Virus record (IMG/VR): IMGVR_UViG_3300025120_007633
Coordinates: 1 to 33,252 of that record
Reading direction: 5' to 3' (one strand)
DNA: 33,252 nucleotides
From: a virus
Position 1 is the stretch's first letter. Every line of letters starts with the position of its first letter. A model generated the notes under the pieces. The model had not been told where the DNA came from and did not search any database. It was given only the letters and a program-made list of their open reading frames with translations. Position numbers and translations under genes: made by a program. Positions 15,468 to 23,777 of the stretch are shown here, one piece after another.

Positions 15468-16868
15468 TTATAAAATTGCCATGAATCCGGGCAAGTTATT
15501 ACCTGGGATATGGCTTGGAGCACGATAATGGAAATTAAATTTGAGATTACTAAATGGTTCTGTTCTTAATGACTGTGTACCATCCGTATTAATTGTAATA
15601 TGTCCTATAACGGCATCAGCTTTATTAACTATATCAGTCATCATATCTTTATATTCTTTACTTTCACTTCCCATTTGAATATAGTTCTTAAGTCCTATAC
15701 CTAGCACATATGTTAATATATCAGCACCAGCTTTAGCAGGAGCACTATCATAACTAGCCTTGCCAGCTGTTTTAGTTTTCTTAGGAGCGTCTTTTTTGTA
15801 TCCTAGATAGTAAGAGCCGTCAGCCGGAAGACCTACTGGTTTCCCCCATCCGCCTGCTATCATTATTGGATAGTATGTCATTAAGAATTCGCTGTAATCA
15901 ACCGAACCTGTTTTAGTAGCTACTGCCTGTTCTAGTTCTTTAAAGCTAGTAATTTTTTTAATACCTAATATCTTTAATAATGTTCTGTATTCTGGAATAT
16001 TACTCTTAGCTACTGCACGTAATATTTTATCTTTGTTGTCTCCACCAGTGCTTGGATGGAACTGTTTTAATACTGCAAATTTCTTTAATTTATCTCGATC
16101 ACTACTAATGCTTTCTTCATATTGATCCATAAGATCAACAATACTCCTAAAGCTAGTTCCACTACCTGTTAGACTTTTAATACTTAAATTCATTCCTGGT
16201 AATTTAACATCAACCAATGGATAGTTACCATTAGGTAATTCTGCTTCTTGTCCTGTTTTCATTACCAATATTGGTGCTAGGATTTCTCCAAAATCCTGAC
16301 TTACAGTTCCAAGATATTCTTGTATATGATCCATTAGCTCTTTAGGTAACGGAACATTGCCACCGCCAGCCGCACTGGCCAATAATGCAATAAGACTATC
16401 TGCTAGTAAAGGATCACGCTGTCTATATTTCTTTTCAACTGCAACTCTTGTGATATTAATTAGTTTATCTTTACTGTAAAAGCCACCACTTATACCTAGT
16501 CCAGCTGGGCTAAGTTCTTTCCTGCCAATAGCTCGTTGACCTGTTGATGTTTGGACACTACCTATTACTGCTGTATATAATACGCCATCTCGTTCGAAAC
16601 TGTATACTGGATATTTTCCACTAGATGTCATTTGATCTTGATCAGCCGCAACGGGGTTAAATCCTTGTTTGGTCATTGCCTGCTTTAATTCTTCTGGATT
16701 TATTGCTTGGACTCTGATGCTTCTAATCTTCTTAGCACCACTTGCGGCCTGTTGTATAAACTTGCCGTCTGGTAAAGTTTGTTGTAAGTAGTCAACCACA
16801 GGTTTATACTGATTATTATCAGCATACTGATTTTGTTGTTCTTCTTGTTCGATTTCAGATAAATTCAT
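15468..16868 (-). CDS. Hypothetical protein, possible PD-(D/E)XK nuclease fold
   Basis: 466 residues. Residues 190-235 read FGEILAPILVMKTG, then PLVDVKLPGMNLSIKS, which has the spacing of a restriction-endonuclease-like core: E195, then D220-V-K222, with K231 in the next strand. An RKELSPAGLG block (116-125) also recalls phage proteins of that class. This is fold-level inference only. The N-terminus is rich in Q, N and E and is probably disordered. A late promoter GATAAATA ends 5 nt before the ATG, so expression is probably late and leaderless, unlike its early-type neighbours. Confidence 0.6.
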   Translation of the reverse strand: MNLSEIEQEEQQNQYADNNQYKPVVDYLQQTLPDGKFIQQAASGAKKIRSIRVQAINPEELKQAMTKQGFNPVAADQDQMTSSGKYPVYSFERDGVLYTAVIGSVQTSTGQRAIGRKELSPAGLGISGGFYSKDKLINITRVAVEKKYRQRDPLLADSLIALLASAAGGGNVPLPKELMDHIQEYLGTVSQDFGEILAPILVMKTGQEAELPNGNYPLVDVKLPGMNLSIKSLTGSGTSFRSIVDLMDQYEESISSDRDKLKKFAVLKQFHPSTGGDNKDKILRAVAKSNIPEYRTLLKILGIKKITSFKELEQAVATKTGSVDYSEFLMTYYPIMIAGGWGKPVGLPADGSYYLGYKKDAPKKTKTAGKASYDSAPAKAGADILTYVLGIGLKNYIQMGSESKEYKDMMTDIVNKADAVIGHITINTDGTQSLRTEPFSNLKFNFHYRAPSHIPGNNLPGFMAIL

Positions 16869-16873
16869 AACAG

Positions 16874-16881
16874 TATTTATC
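16874..16881 (-). promoter_or_regulatory. T4-type late promoter (GATAAATA)
   Basis: Minus strand GATAAATA followed by CTGTT and the ATG at 16868. In T4-type late promoters transcription starts about 6 nt after the box, which here is the A of the ATG. It overlaps the stop codon of the upstream gene. Confidence 0.62.
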
Positions 16882-17063
16882 TAGTCTAATTCTTCAGCTG
16901 GATCTCTCATTTGGTCTGCCATATCACACATACAGGCAAGACAGGTTGGGCAAAATGCTACTGGTAATATACCAAACTCGCCAACAGTTCCACCTTCCGA
17001 ATACTCATCAAAATCTGTGCTACATACTGAACAAGTGTGTAAATTAATCGTGGTATCCATCAT
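16881..17063 (-). CDS. Small cysteine-rich, probably zinc-binding protein
   Basis: About 60 residues with CSVC and CPTCLACMC clusters separated by an acidic, glycine-rich loop, typical of a small zinc ribbon. I chose the ATG at 17061-17063 (or the adjacent one at 17058-17060) because GGAAG lies just upstream and the overlap with the previous gene is then about 20 nt. The frame is open further up to 17135, which would overlap that gene much more. Partner unknown; candidates are RNA polymerase or nucleic acid. Confidence 0.62.
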   Translation of the reverse strand: MMDTTINLHTCSVCSTDFDEYSEGGTVGEFGILPVAFCPTCLACMCDMADQMRDPAEELD

Positions 17064-17262
17064 CTTCTTCCATCCTAAATGATAATTTAGATTCTGCTTG
17101 TTTATCCCATTGCCCTTGATTTGGATGTCCTTCATCGTATAATATGCCTGGTCGATCGGATAAATTCATACGAGGTTCTACTGGATACTCTTTTGTTGCC
17201 ATTCCTGCAGGGTCATTATCAGTTACCCATACATTACCTTTTTTTACTAAATGTTCGCCCAT
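17044..17262 (-). CDS. Small acidic hypothetical protein
   Basis: 72 residues, beginning MGEHLVKKGNVWVTDNDPAG and ending in an acidic tail (EEDDGYHD). No motif recognised. The start follows the previous stop by 1 bp, and AAAGGAGAAATG gives a good ribosome binding site (AAGGAG). It belongs to the four-gene small-protein unit from 17786 to 16881. Confidence 0.65.
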   Translation of the reverse strand: MGEHLVKKGNVWVTDNDPAGMATKEYPVEPRMNLSDRPGILYDEGHPNQGQWDKQAESKLSFRMEEDDGYHD

Positions 17263-17263
17263 C

Positions 17264-17413
17264 TCATTTCTCCTTTTTGAATCTAGTGAGGTATTTAGTC
17301 GCTTCTGTTAAATCTACTACAGGTTCTAACCTATCCAATTGTTGTGCATACTCACTTGATCTTAATAACTGCTGTGCGTGATGTAATCTTTTATATTTTA
17401 ATTGCTCACTCAT
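17264..17413 (-). CDS. Small basic helical protein
   Basis: 49 residues, starting MSEQLKYKRLHHAQQLLRSS. AAGGAAATTTCA precedes the ATG at 17411-17413, and the start overlaps the upstream stop (8 nt), which favours it over the longer open frame reaching 17548. It is strongly helical and basic. No family recognised. Confidence 0.65.
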   Translation of the reverse strand: MSEQLKYKRLHHAQQLLRSSEYAQQLDRLEPVVDLTEATKYLTRFKKEK

Positions 17414-17786
17414 TGAAATTTCCTTGATAGTCTTCCATCTGTCTAAGTTCTTTAAATACTTTTTCGTTTTCCTCAGCATCACGTTGCTCTTGTTCAATGT
17501 CTGGTTGTTCTGGTAACGGATCATTATATATAAATTCATCATCTCCAATTGGCGTTACTGAACTTTCAAATGTAAAGTCTACACAATCACCAGAATCGGT
17601 AGTAACACACGGACTTTCATCTCTTTGCACAATAGTAAGTGGTACATATTTAGGGAAGTATGGGGAAAATAACTGATAAGAAAGGAATAGTATTACCATG
17701 ATCATTATGCCGCGAATGACATTTATTTGATCATTAAACTTATGATGTTGTTTGTTACTGTTTACTCTAGTATTTGGTACAGGCAC
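17406..17786 (-). CDS. Single-pass membrane protein
   Basis: 126 residues with one membrane segment (about 24-43, VIRGIMIMVILFLSYQLFSP) after a basic N-terminus (K12, K16, R25). An acidic, probably exposed C-terminal region has two cysteines (CVTTDSGDC) that could form a disulphide. By the positive-inside rule the C-terminus would face the periplasm. The start is GTG at 17784-17786, with AGGGG upstream. The gene sits behind its own sigma70-type promoter. A role in altering the host envelope or excluding other phages is possible but unproven. Confidence 0.72.
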   Translation of the reverse strand: MPVPNTRVNSNKQHHKFNDQINVIRGIMIMVILFLSYQLFSPYFPKYVPLTIVQRDESPCVTTDSGDCVDFTFESSVTPIGDDEFIYNDPLPEQPDIEQEQRDAEENEKVFKELRQMEDYQGNFNE

Positions 17787-17818
17787 TACAATACCCCTAA
17801 AATTTATCTCTTAGCAGT

Positions 17819-17847
17819 ATTATACTACATTTTGGTTAAAAAGTCAA
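17819..17847 (-). promoter_or_regulatory. Sigma70-type promoter for the small membrane-protein unit
   Basis: Minus strand: TTGACT, 17-bp spacer, TATAAT. It lies between the 50-residue gene and the GTG start at 17786, with a leader of about 25 nt carrying an AGGGG site. The -35 flank TTGACTTTTT matches the duplicated cassettes. Confidence 0.78.
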
Positions 17848-17848
17848 C

Positions 17849-18001
17849 CTAACAGCAATCACTAAAAGCCGCCATACGTCTACGCATTTCAGATTGTTTA
17901 GCTTCTGCATATGCTTTTGATTCTTGTTTAGCTTTTGTAGTTTGTGCTTCTTGTTTAGTAGTGATAGGTTTATCTTGTTCCACTAACTCTGTGTTTTCCA
18001 T
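17849..18001 (-). CDS. 50-residue small charged protein
   Basis: ATG 17999-18001, TAG 17849-17851. The product begins MENTELVEQDKPITTKQEAQ and ends RRRMAAFSDCC: an N-terminal acidic part, a lysine/glutamine-rich helix and a cysteine pair at the very end. AAAGG lies about 10 nt before the ATG. Composition and position between two strong promoters support it as a real small gene. Function unknown. Confidence 0.62.
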   Translation of the reverse strand: MENTELVEQDKPITTKQEAQTTKAKQESKAYAEAKQSEMRRRMAAFSDCC

Positions 18002-18102
18002 TTTGAAAATACCTTTCGCCTTTTGGGCATCAGTTAATAATCAGTACTTTTGATACTGTATTAGCAATATTTAGTCATTGATTACCAAATACTACAATTA
18101 AC

Positions 18103-18131
18103 AGTATATACTGATTCATTCCAAAAGTCAA
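18103..18131 (-). promoter_or_regulatory. Sigma70-type promoter for the 50-residue gene
   Basis: Minus strand: TTGACT, 17-bp spacer, TATACT. The leader is about 95 nt and contains a small CAGTA/TACTG hairpin and a GCC/GGC hairpin just upstream of the ribosome binding site. Confidence 0.72.
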
Positions 18132-18143
18132 TGGACTATAAGT

Positions 18144-18971
18144 TTATTCTATGGCTAATATGCCAGGATTTCTATGTAATAGTGCTCGTCTATAGTAGTT
18201 CCATATCTCATATAAATCGTCACTTTCGTGTTCATTTATGGCCAGTTTAAGGTTACTTAACGCCATTATTTCGTCAAAAATGCTGGTATATTTGTCTGGT
18301 ACAGTGTCGTGGGTATATGTGTACCCTAATGAGTCTATATTTTCTAATTCTAGATATGTTGGTATTAATCTTTCAATTAAGAAAGTAAAGTTTGGCAAGG
18401 TAGAATCGTGTGCGTAATTACTTTTTCCTGCACCAAATACATCCTCTTTAAATTTTTGATCCAGGTCTGCTTCCGAAAATAATTTTCTACTAAACTCCAT
18501 AAAGTTTTCCCAGAACTTGCTACTACCAACAACGTAGTTAGCAAATACCGTTTTGTTCCGGTCCAAAACAGTCTCTTTAACACTAGCATCTTTGTATCCT
18601 ATCTTATGTAGAAAGTTGTTTCCTATATCTGAAATATTTGGATGGTACATATCGCCCTGTTCCCAACTATTAGCAAACACTGCTTCATTTAATATACAAG
18701 GATTGAACAGGTAAACATCGCGGCCTGGATTAGCTTCTATAAAATCTAACACCTGTCGTCCACTAAGTCCTGTTTTTTCTTGGAACTTCCAACTAACAAA
18801 TCCCCAATAGTCTAGTCCCTGTTTCTTTATGTTGTCGTGTTCTCTATTCCATTTATCCCATTCTCTTAATTCTGGATTTGGATTATCTGTGTTGTCCATT
18901 GGAACAAAATCTGGATCTAGATGCTCCTTTAGTTCTTCTTTAAAGTATATTTGAAAAATGCTTGTCGACAT
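18144..18971 (-). CDS. Glycan-cluster protein of unknown function
   Basis: 275 residues, last gene of the operon from 25551. The N-terminal half has the pattern DYWGFVSWKFQEKTGLSG, then NPGRDVYLFNP and NSWEQGDMYHP. I associate this combination with uncharacterised proteins in bacterial polysaccharide clusters, often next to glycosyltransferases. It has no DxD or Rossmann motif that I can place. The start overlaps the glycosyltransferase end by 32 nt. A glycosyltransferase-related role is a guess from context. Confidence 0.72.
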   Translation of the reverse strand: MSTSIFQIYFKEELKEHLDPDFVPMDNTDNPNPELREWDKWNREHDNIKKQGLDYWGFVSWKFQEKTGLSGRQVLDFIEANPGRDVYLFNPCILNEAVFANSWEQGDMYHPNISDIGNNFLHKIGYKDASVKETVLDRNKTVFANYVVGSSKFWENFMEFSRKLFSEADLDQKFKEDVFGAGKSNYAHDSTLPNFTFLIERLIPTYLELENIDSLGYTYTHDTVPDKYTSIFDEIMALSNLKLAINEHESDDLYEIWNYYRRALLHRNPGILAIE

Positions 18972-19722
18972 AATATTTTAAATCCTTTGAAATATCTCTT
19001 GCTCTAGGAATAAATTCATTCTCGAGCCTATAGGTTAGTGAATCTGCGTTTGTGATGTGGTGGAATCCCCAATTGCGTTGTCGATCGATTAATGGTATCT
19101 GTGTTTGTATCTGCAGTTTTCGATCTAGTTGACCTTGATCAAACGGTGACCATCCCCAATATAGTGTAACTAGTTCTTTTGTATTATACCCATTCCAATG
19201 TCTTCCAGGACTCATACATTCTGGTGTTGACTGTAAAGGATATTGTAGTGCATAGTTGTGCAAACTACGACTACGTCTTTCTAGGAAAGCTTCATCACTA
19301 TCATTGAATGTAAACCCATGATGTTTTTGTTCCCATAATGGTTTATCCTGTGTAACTAGAGTGTCTCTCTCACAGTCTACCATGAAGATACTAGGTACTA
19401 GTAATTGCTTACCTTCTATGTCATCATCCATTAATGAATAATCACCAATTAACTGTTCTGTTACATTAAGACATATTTTCCATCCATCAATATCTCGTTC
19501 GATATCATTAACTTCTGTATCTATATTGTCTGCCTGGAAGTCTGGATTACGACTTGTTACAATTTCCCAATCCGGACATATCTTTTTAATTACTGCTCGA
19601 CTGTTATCAGTACTATGATAGTCAATCATTATACCATGATCAAACATCTGTTTATGATGATTCAAGAACCAAGGTAACATCCATTCTTCATTTCGAAAGT
19701 GGCACAGTATTGTTTTTTTCAT
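18940..19722 (-). CDS. Glycosyltransferase family 2-like protein, copy 2
   Basis: 260 residues. The start KKTILCHFRNEEWMLPWFLN with HGIMIDYHSTDNSR is the GT-A nucleotide-sugar binding pattern of the family in which a short NEE motif and D-x-STD replace the classical DxD (Glyco_tranf_2_4-like). It is a paralogue of the next gene upstream, sharing HGIMIDYHSTD, ICPxWEIV and DIER. ATG at 19720-19722 overlaps the upstream stop (TGATG) behind AGGGAT. Donor and acceptor unknown. It probably acts at the cytoplasmic face in building the glycan made by this operon. Confidence 0.82.
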   Translation of the reverse strand: MKKTILCHFRNEEWMLPWFLNHHKQMFDHGIMIDYHSTDNSRAVIKKICPDWEIVTSRNPDFQADNIDTEVNDIERDIDGWKICLNVTEQLIGDYSLMDDDIEGKQLLVPSIFMVDCERDTLVTQDKPLWEQKHHGFTFNDSDEAFLERRSRSLHNYALQYPLQSTPECMSPGRHWNGYNTKELVTLYWGWSPFDQGQLDRKLQIQTQIPLIDRQRNWGFHHITNADSLTYRLENEFIPRARDISKDLKYYVDKHFSNIL

Positions 19723-20495
19723 CAATGATCCCTAGTTGAGCGTTGGTGCTCTAAGTATATCTGTTTTATAGTGTCAGTAAGGTCCTTGGCACATTCTTGC
19801 CTTAGGTGTGCATATGATTGCTTTATAAATGCTTTATCATGATCATGAACTGATCTTGCTTCACTAACCTTATTTCTTATCTGTGTTTTTCTCTTAAGAC
19901 CTTGTTCACTGCTGTCTGCCCATCCATAATAAAAAACAAATAGATCATCGAATGAGTGGTCTCGACCTTGGAAGTGTCTCCCAGCTGGATACTCTATAGG
20001 ATAGTTATGTATACTACGATTCATCCTAGACATTACATCTCCTCTCATATGACCATTATTTTTAAAATCATCATATCCCCAACTGCGTTGTTCGTGTAAC
20101 GGAGCCTGATGACTTAGCGTAATCGGTCCACCTCTACCGTCAAGCATATCAACAAATACATAGTTACCAAGAAAATATTGTGTTGAGTTATCGGTGTTAT
20201 CTAAATGATCCATATTTCCATACAAGAATTCTGTAGTGTTTAGTGCCATACGCCATCCTGTTAATGCTCGTTCTATGTCCATAACTTCTAGATCAATTGG
20301 AACGCTATCAAAGTACTTGTTACGTGTATTAACAATTTCCCACGTGGGACATATTTCATTAATTAATGTTCTACTACTGTCGGTGCTATGATAATCAATC
20401 ATTATACCATGGTCGAATATCCGTTTATGATGTGTAAGCCACCACGGTAATAAATGTTCTTCGTTGTAGAAGTGCGATACAACTGTTTTGTTCAT
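19722..20495 (-). CDS. Glycosyltransferase family 2-like protein, copy 1
   Basis: 257 residues, with NKTVVSHFYNEEHLLPWWL, HGIMIDYHSTDSSR and CPTWEIVNTRN. It aligns end to end with the gene at 18940-19722, clearly a tandem duplication. The C-terminal parts (about 120-257) differ far more than the first 100 residues, so the two probably keep the same sugar donor and differ in acceptor. The ATG directly follows the upstream stop (TAAATG). Confidence 0.82.
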   Translation of the reverse strand: MNKTVVSHFYNEEHLLPWWLTHHKRIFDHGIMIDYHSTDSSRTLINEICPTWEIVNTRNKYFDSVPIDLEVMDIERALTGWRMALNTTEFLYGNMDHLDNTDNSTQYFLGNYVFVDMLDGRGGPITLSHQAPLHEQRSWGYDDFKNNGHMRGDVMSRMNRSIHNYPIEYPAGRHFQGRDHSFDDLFVFYYGWADSSEQGLKRKTQIRNKVSEARSVHDHDKAFIKQSYAHLRQECAKDLTDTIKQIYLEHQRSTRDH

Positions 20496-21503
20496 TTAAA
20501 AATCGCTTGAAATAGCTGACCCTTTGTTTGGATCACTAAATCCAGATTCAGTAGGTGCTTGTCCTTGAGCAATTTGTTCGTTACTTAAATTATATGGATT
20601 TTGATTAGTACCATCAGCACCAGGTACGTTTAGATCTTGTTGTTGCTGAGGAGGTGGTGTAGCACCAAATCTATGTTTAGCTAGTTCTGGATCAATTTCT
20701 TTTACCTTAGTCCAATATTTTGAACTTTCATCGATATCTACTAATTCTTCGTCTAGACCATGGAACTCTCTATAGTCGTCAATTGCTTTAACACAGTTAG
20801 GTAAGCCGTAGTCATCAATAATTAAATGTCCACCTACACTTAGTAGAGGATATAAATTTTCTAATGCTTGGATAGTTGATTCATACATATCACCATCTAA
20901 TCTAATAACAGAGAACTGTTTAACTTCTAGTGGCCACTCATCTTGATTGAAGCCACCTTCAACTAACTTTGGTAGCGTGTCACCAAACAATCCCATAATA
21001 AATCTTATTCTATCTGGATTAAGTAGACCATATCCTTTAAAGTTTTCAATAACCTCGTGTATACTAACCTTTAAGAACAGTGCTTCGAAGTGTTTGTCTC
21101 CTTCGTCAGTAGGATATTTACCAGTGTTTGGTGGTGGAAGACCGTCAAAGCTATCACATACTATTACCTTACGGTCTTTTATATCGTATGCCTGCATAAC
21201 AGCGGCCGCCATTAACGAACATCCACCTCGCCATACTCCAGTTTCAATAAAGTCCCCTGGTATACCTTTAGTTTCTACATCTTCAACTAGAGCTCGAACA
21301 TTATCCATTCTATGTTCACCAGCCATTGTTTGTGCTAGGAATGGCCACGTTTGTCCTTTTGATCTAGCTTCGCGATTGAAAGGTAACTGTGTTGCATCAG
21401 CTGGTTGGAATTCTGGATCTCTATATGTATATCCCAATATATTATCTCTAATTGCAGTTAGATATAAATTAATTAACCGTTGTTCTTGTTCTGTTGTTTT
21501 CAT
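20496..21503 (-). CDS. TylF/MycF-type sugar O-methyltransferase with disordered tail
   Basis: SAM- and metal-dependent methyltransferase of the macrocin O-methyltransferase family. Seen: the SAM site DFIETGVWRGGCS (about 80-92), CDSFDGLPPP (130s) and RLDGDMYESTIQALENLYPL with IIDDYG, which carry the acidic metal ligands. The first 265 or so residues are a normal TylF domain. The last 65 (RFGATPPPQQQQ onwards) are low-complexity Q/N/P/G/S, unusual for the family. It overlaps the upstream gene by 1 nt. It probably methylates a hydroxyl of the deoxysugar made by this operon. Confidence 0.88.
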   Translation of the reverse strand: MKTTEQEQRLINLYLTAIRDNILGYTYRDPEFQPADATQLPFNREARSKGQTWPFLAQTMAGEHRMDNVRALVEDVETKGIPGDFIETGVWRGGCSLMAAAVMQAYDIKDRKVIVCDSFDGLPPPNTGKYPTDEGDKHFEALFLKVSIHEVIENFKGYGLLNPDRIRFIMGLFGDTLPKLVEGGFNQDEWPLEVKQFSVIRLDGDMYESTIQALENLYPLLSVGGHLIIDDYGLPNCVKAIDDYREFHGLDEELVDIDESSKYWTKVKEIDPELAKHRFGATPPPQQQQDLNVPGADGTNQNPYNLSNEQIAQGQAPTESGFSDPNKGSAISSDF

Positions 21504-22861
21504 TATGCTCCGACCTTTACATTTTGTTCAACTACAATCTCAGGGAAGTATTTGATAAACACATCATCTTCTCTGTCTCTTTTTTGTAATATCTTTTCTT
21601 TAATTTCTGTGTGGAAGTTCCAAGCCAGTGGTATGAATACCACTTTCATATCATCACATTCATCTAATATATCAATACTTTCAACTGGTATATTAGTTCC
21701 TGGTGCATACAGTCCTTGTTTAAGTTCATTATCGTCGATAATAAAATCTAACCATATCTTACCAAAGTTTAATAAAGTATTTCCTTTTGCGGCCGCACCA
21801 TATCCAGCTGTGACATATCCTTGAGATCGATACCATTCTATCTTCTCTTTAAGCTGTGTAACTATTTCGTAACAACGTTCGGTGTATGCTGGATATTTGG
21901 ATAAATCGTGTAGACCTTGCTCTTGTTCAAGTTCTAGTTGTTCCTGCACAGTATCATTAACATCACAAACACCTGGCAATGCCATTACAAATAAGTAGCT
22001 GGTACCGTGTATCGGTGTTTTAACTATATCGATAATTGTTAGCCCTGCACGTTCTGCTAGTGCTAGCATACTCTTTGAATTAAAGAAACTTAAATGCTCA
22101 TGATAGATAGTGTCAAACTCATTGTTTTTAATCATTTCTGCTTGACTGGTCTGTATAAACAATCTAGTATTATCGTGCATTATTGCTTTACAGTGTTTTA
22201 AGAAATCCATTGGATAATCATTATGTGCAAATACATTCTGTGCAATAATAATATCTAATTTTTTAGATTTATAATGATCAATGTATTCTTCTGTAAAGTA
22301 ATCACAGATTACTTCATGGTTCCTTGAACTTAATTCGTGTAAGTTTTGTGCTGGATCAATGCCATATGTTTTCATTCCTATAGCTTTAAATTTATCTAGT
22401 TGTGTTCCATCATTACAGGCAATGTCTAATACTGTTCTAGGCGGTACACGGTAGTCTTGATGTGTAACTTCTTCATCAGTAATATCTTTATCAGTACCAG
22501 AAACAAAGTCAGGCGCCAGCTGGTCGATATTTGTTGGAATATCACTTTTTATAAAATAGTTTAGCATTACGTTACCAGCAAATGCTTCAAAATAGTTGTG
22601 TAATGTTTTACTGGTACCACTTACATACAGGTAATCTTTAAATAAGAAATCTGGATTTACAGCGTGGCTTAACTGTAAATGAGTACAGTTTTTGCAAATA
22701 TTTAATCTTAAAGGAAAAGTTAGTTCTTCATCATCTGGGGATTTCTTAAAGCTGTTTGCCATTGGCTGTTCGTTTAAATCTAATACAAGTTCTAGTTCCT
22801 CACTTCCACAGCAAAGACATCTAGTCAGTGATTTTGCGTTATTGATCTTTTCTAAATCCAT
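21503..22861 (-). CDS. NDP-sugar C-methyltransferase (TylCIII/NovU-like)
   Basis: 452 residues with the three-part layout of this family. An N-terminal zinc domain has C15/C18 and C56/C59. The SAM-binding core has VLDIACNDGTQLDKF (about 146) and an IAQNVFAH segment, followed by YHEHLSFF. The C-terminal domain has GYGAAAKGNTLLN and FIIDDNELKQG. Such enzymes add a methyl branch to a 4-keto-deoxysugar, consistent with the 4,6-dehydratase at 24514. It overlaps the epimerase gene by 23 nt. It is slightly longer than typical members (about 410). Confidence 0.9.
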   Translation of the reverse strand: MDLEKINNAKSLTRCLCCGSEELELVLDLNEQPMANSFKKSPDDEELTFPLRLNICKNCTHLQLSHAVNPDFLFKDYLYVSGTSKTLHNYFEAFAGNVMLNYFIKSDIPTNIDQLAPDFVSGTDKDITDEEVTHQDYRVPPRTVLDIACNDGTQLDKFKAIGMKTYGIDPAQNLHELSSRNHEVICDYFTEEYIDHYKSKKLDIIIAQNVFAHNDYPMDFLKHCKAIMHDNTRLFIQTSQAEMIKNNEFDTIYHEHLSFFNSKSMLALAERAGLTIIDIVKTPIHGTSYLFVMALPGVCDVNDTVQEQLELEQEQGLHDLSKYPAYTERCYEIVTQLKEKIEWYRSQGYVTAGYGAAAKGNTLLNFGKIWLDFIIDDNELKQGLYAPGTNIPVESIDILDECDDMKVVFIPLAWNFHTEIKEKILQKRDREDDVFIKYFPEIVVEQNVKVGA

Positions 22862-23777
22862 TTTGATTTTCCCAATTATAAATTAAATAATGATTCCTGT
22901 GTTGTACTATTGGTTCTTCCTTTTCGCATAACGATTTTACTATTGTAGCAGGAGTTTCATTAAAAGTAAAGTCATATGTTTGTTCAAATAATGTTGTATC
23001 TATAGCAAAGTCATAGGCCTGCATTGTCTTGCCGTTGTCTTTTATTTCACATCCAATTTCAGTTGCAACTGCCCAAGCTATCTCTCCTACTGTTGAGTTA
23101 AAGCTGGCTAAATTGTAAATTCCTGGCTTTGGTTGTTCGATACATTTAATCATGGCCTTACATAAATCTTCTATGCCTAGTATAGCACGACTAATCTGTT
23201 TGTTAGTAACCTGTATTTGACCTCCTTCCTCTTTAGTGCTGTTGTGCATACTGTTAATCATTACGTCTGCACGTAGTAAAGGACTCCAGCCGTTAACTGT
23301 ACCAAATCTTAAACCTATTATATTCTTTCCATGGTGGTTAGCAAGTAGGGCCTGTTGATCTAAGGCATACTTGGTAACATCATAGTTGTTAACAGGAACA
23401 AATGTTTTGTTAGTTTCTTTGTGTGTTTCACCTGGTTCACTATTACCATAGACTGATGCTGAACTAGCATATATTACTAATTGGTCGTCTAATTTATCTA
23501 GTAGATTAACAAAATTAGTTACATTGTTTAACCATGGACTATATAAGTCACCATTGCAACTAGGTACACTACTATGTCCAGCTAGTACTATAACAACATC
23601 AAACTGTTCCAGATCCTCACGTGTCAGGTGATCATAATCTTGTTTGGACCAAAGTTTATCTGATGTGTGAAACCAACAGATGTCTTGTCCTTTAACATCA
23701 TATCCAGCGTCATTAAGTACCTGATCAAGTCTTGACCCAATATAACCTAATGCTCCTAATAGAAGTATTTTTTTCAT
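22839..23777 (-). CDS. NAD(P)-dependent sugar epimerase/reductase (extended SDR)
   Basis: 312 residues. Rossmann motif GALGYIG at 8-14, SSASVYG (105-111), and catalytic Y132-x3-K136 (NYDVTK). The TDE triad of 4,6-dehydratases is missing, so it is an epimerase or 4-ketoreductase acting after the dehydratase. Family WcaG-like. It is coupled to its neighbours by overlaps (1 nt upstream, 23 nt downstream). The substrate cannot be deduced. Confidence 0.88.
   Translation of the reverse strand: MKKILLLGALGYIGSRLDQVLNDAGYDVKGQDICWFHTSDKLWSKQDYDHLTREDLEQFDVVIVLAGHSSVPSCNGDLYSPWLNNVTNFVNLLDKLDDQLVIYASSASVYGNSEPGETHKETNKTFVPVNNYDVTKYALDQQALLANHHGKNIIGLRFGTVNGWSPLLRADVMINSMHNSTKEEGGQIQVTNKQISRAILGIEDLCKAMIKCIEQPKPGIYNLASFNSTVGEIAWAVATEIGCEIKDNGKTMQAYDFAIDTTLFEQTYDFTFNETPATIVKSLCEKEEPIVQHRNHYLIYNWENQNGFRKDQ

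Noticed and set aside
17064-17135. Longer N-terminus for the cysteine-rich gene
   Set aside because: It would nearly double the overlap with the previous gene and lacks a ribosome binding site near the upstream ATG.
20947-21555. 202-codon open frame on the plus strand
   Set aside because: It lies opposite the TylF-type gene, has serine/leucine-rich antisense composition and no ribosome binding site.
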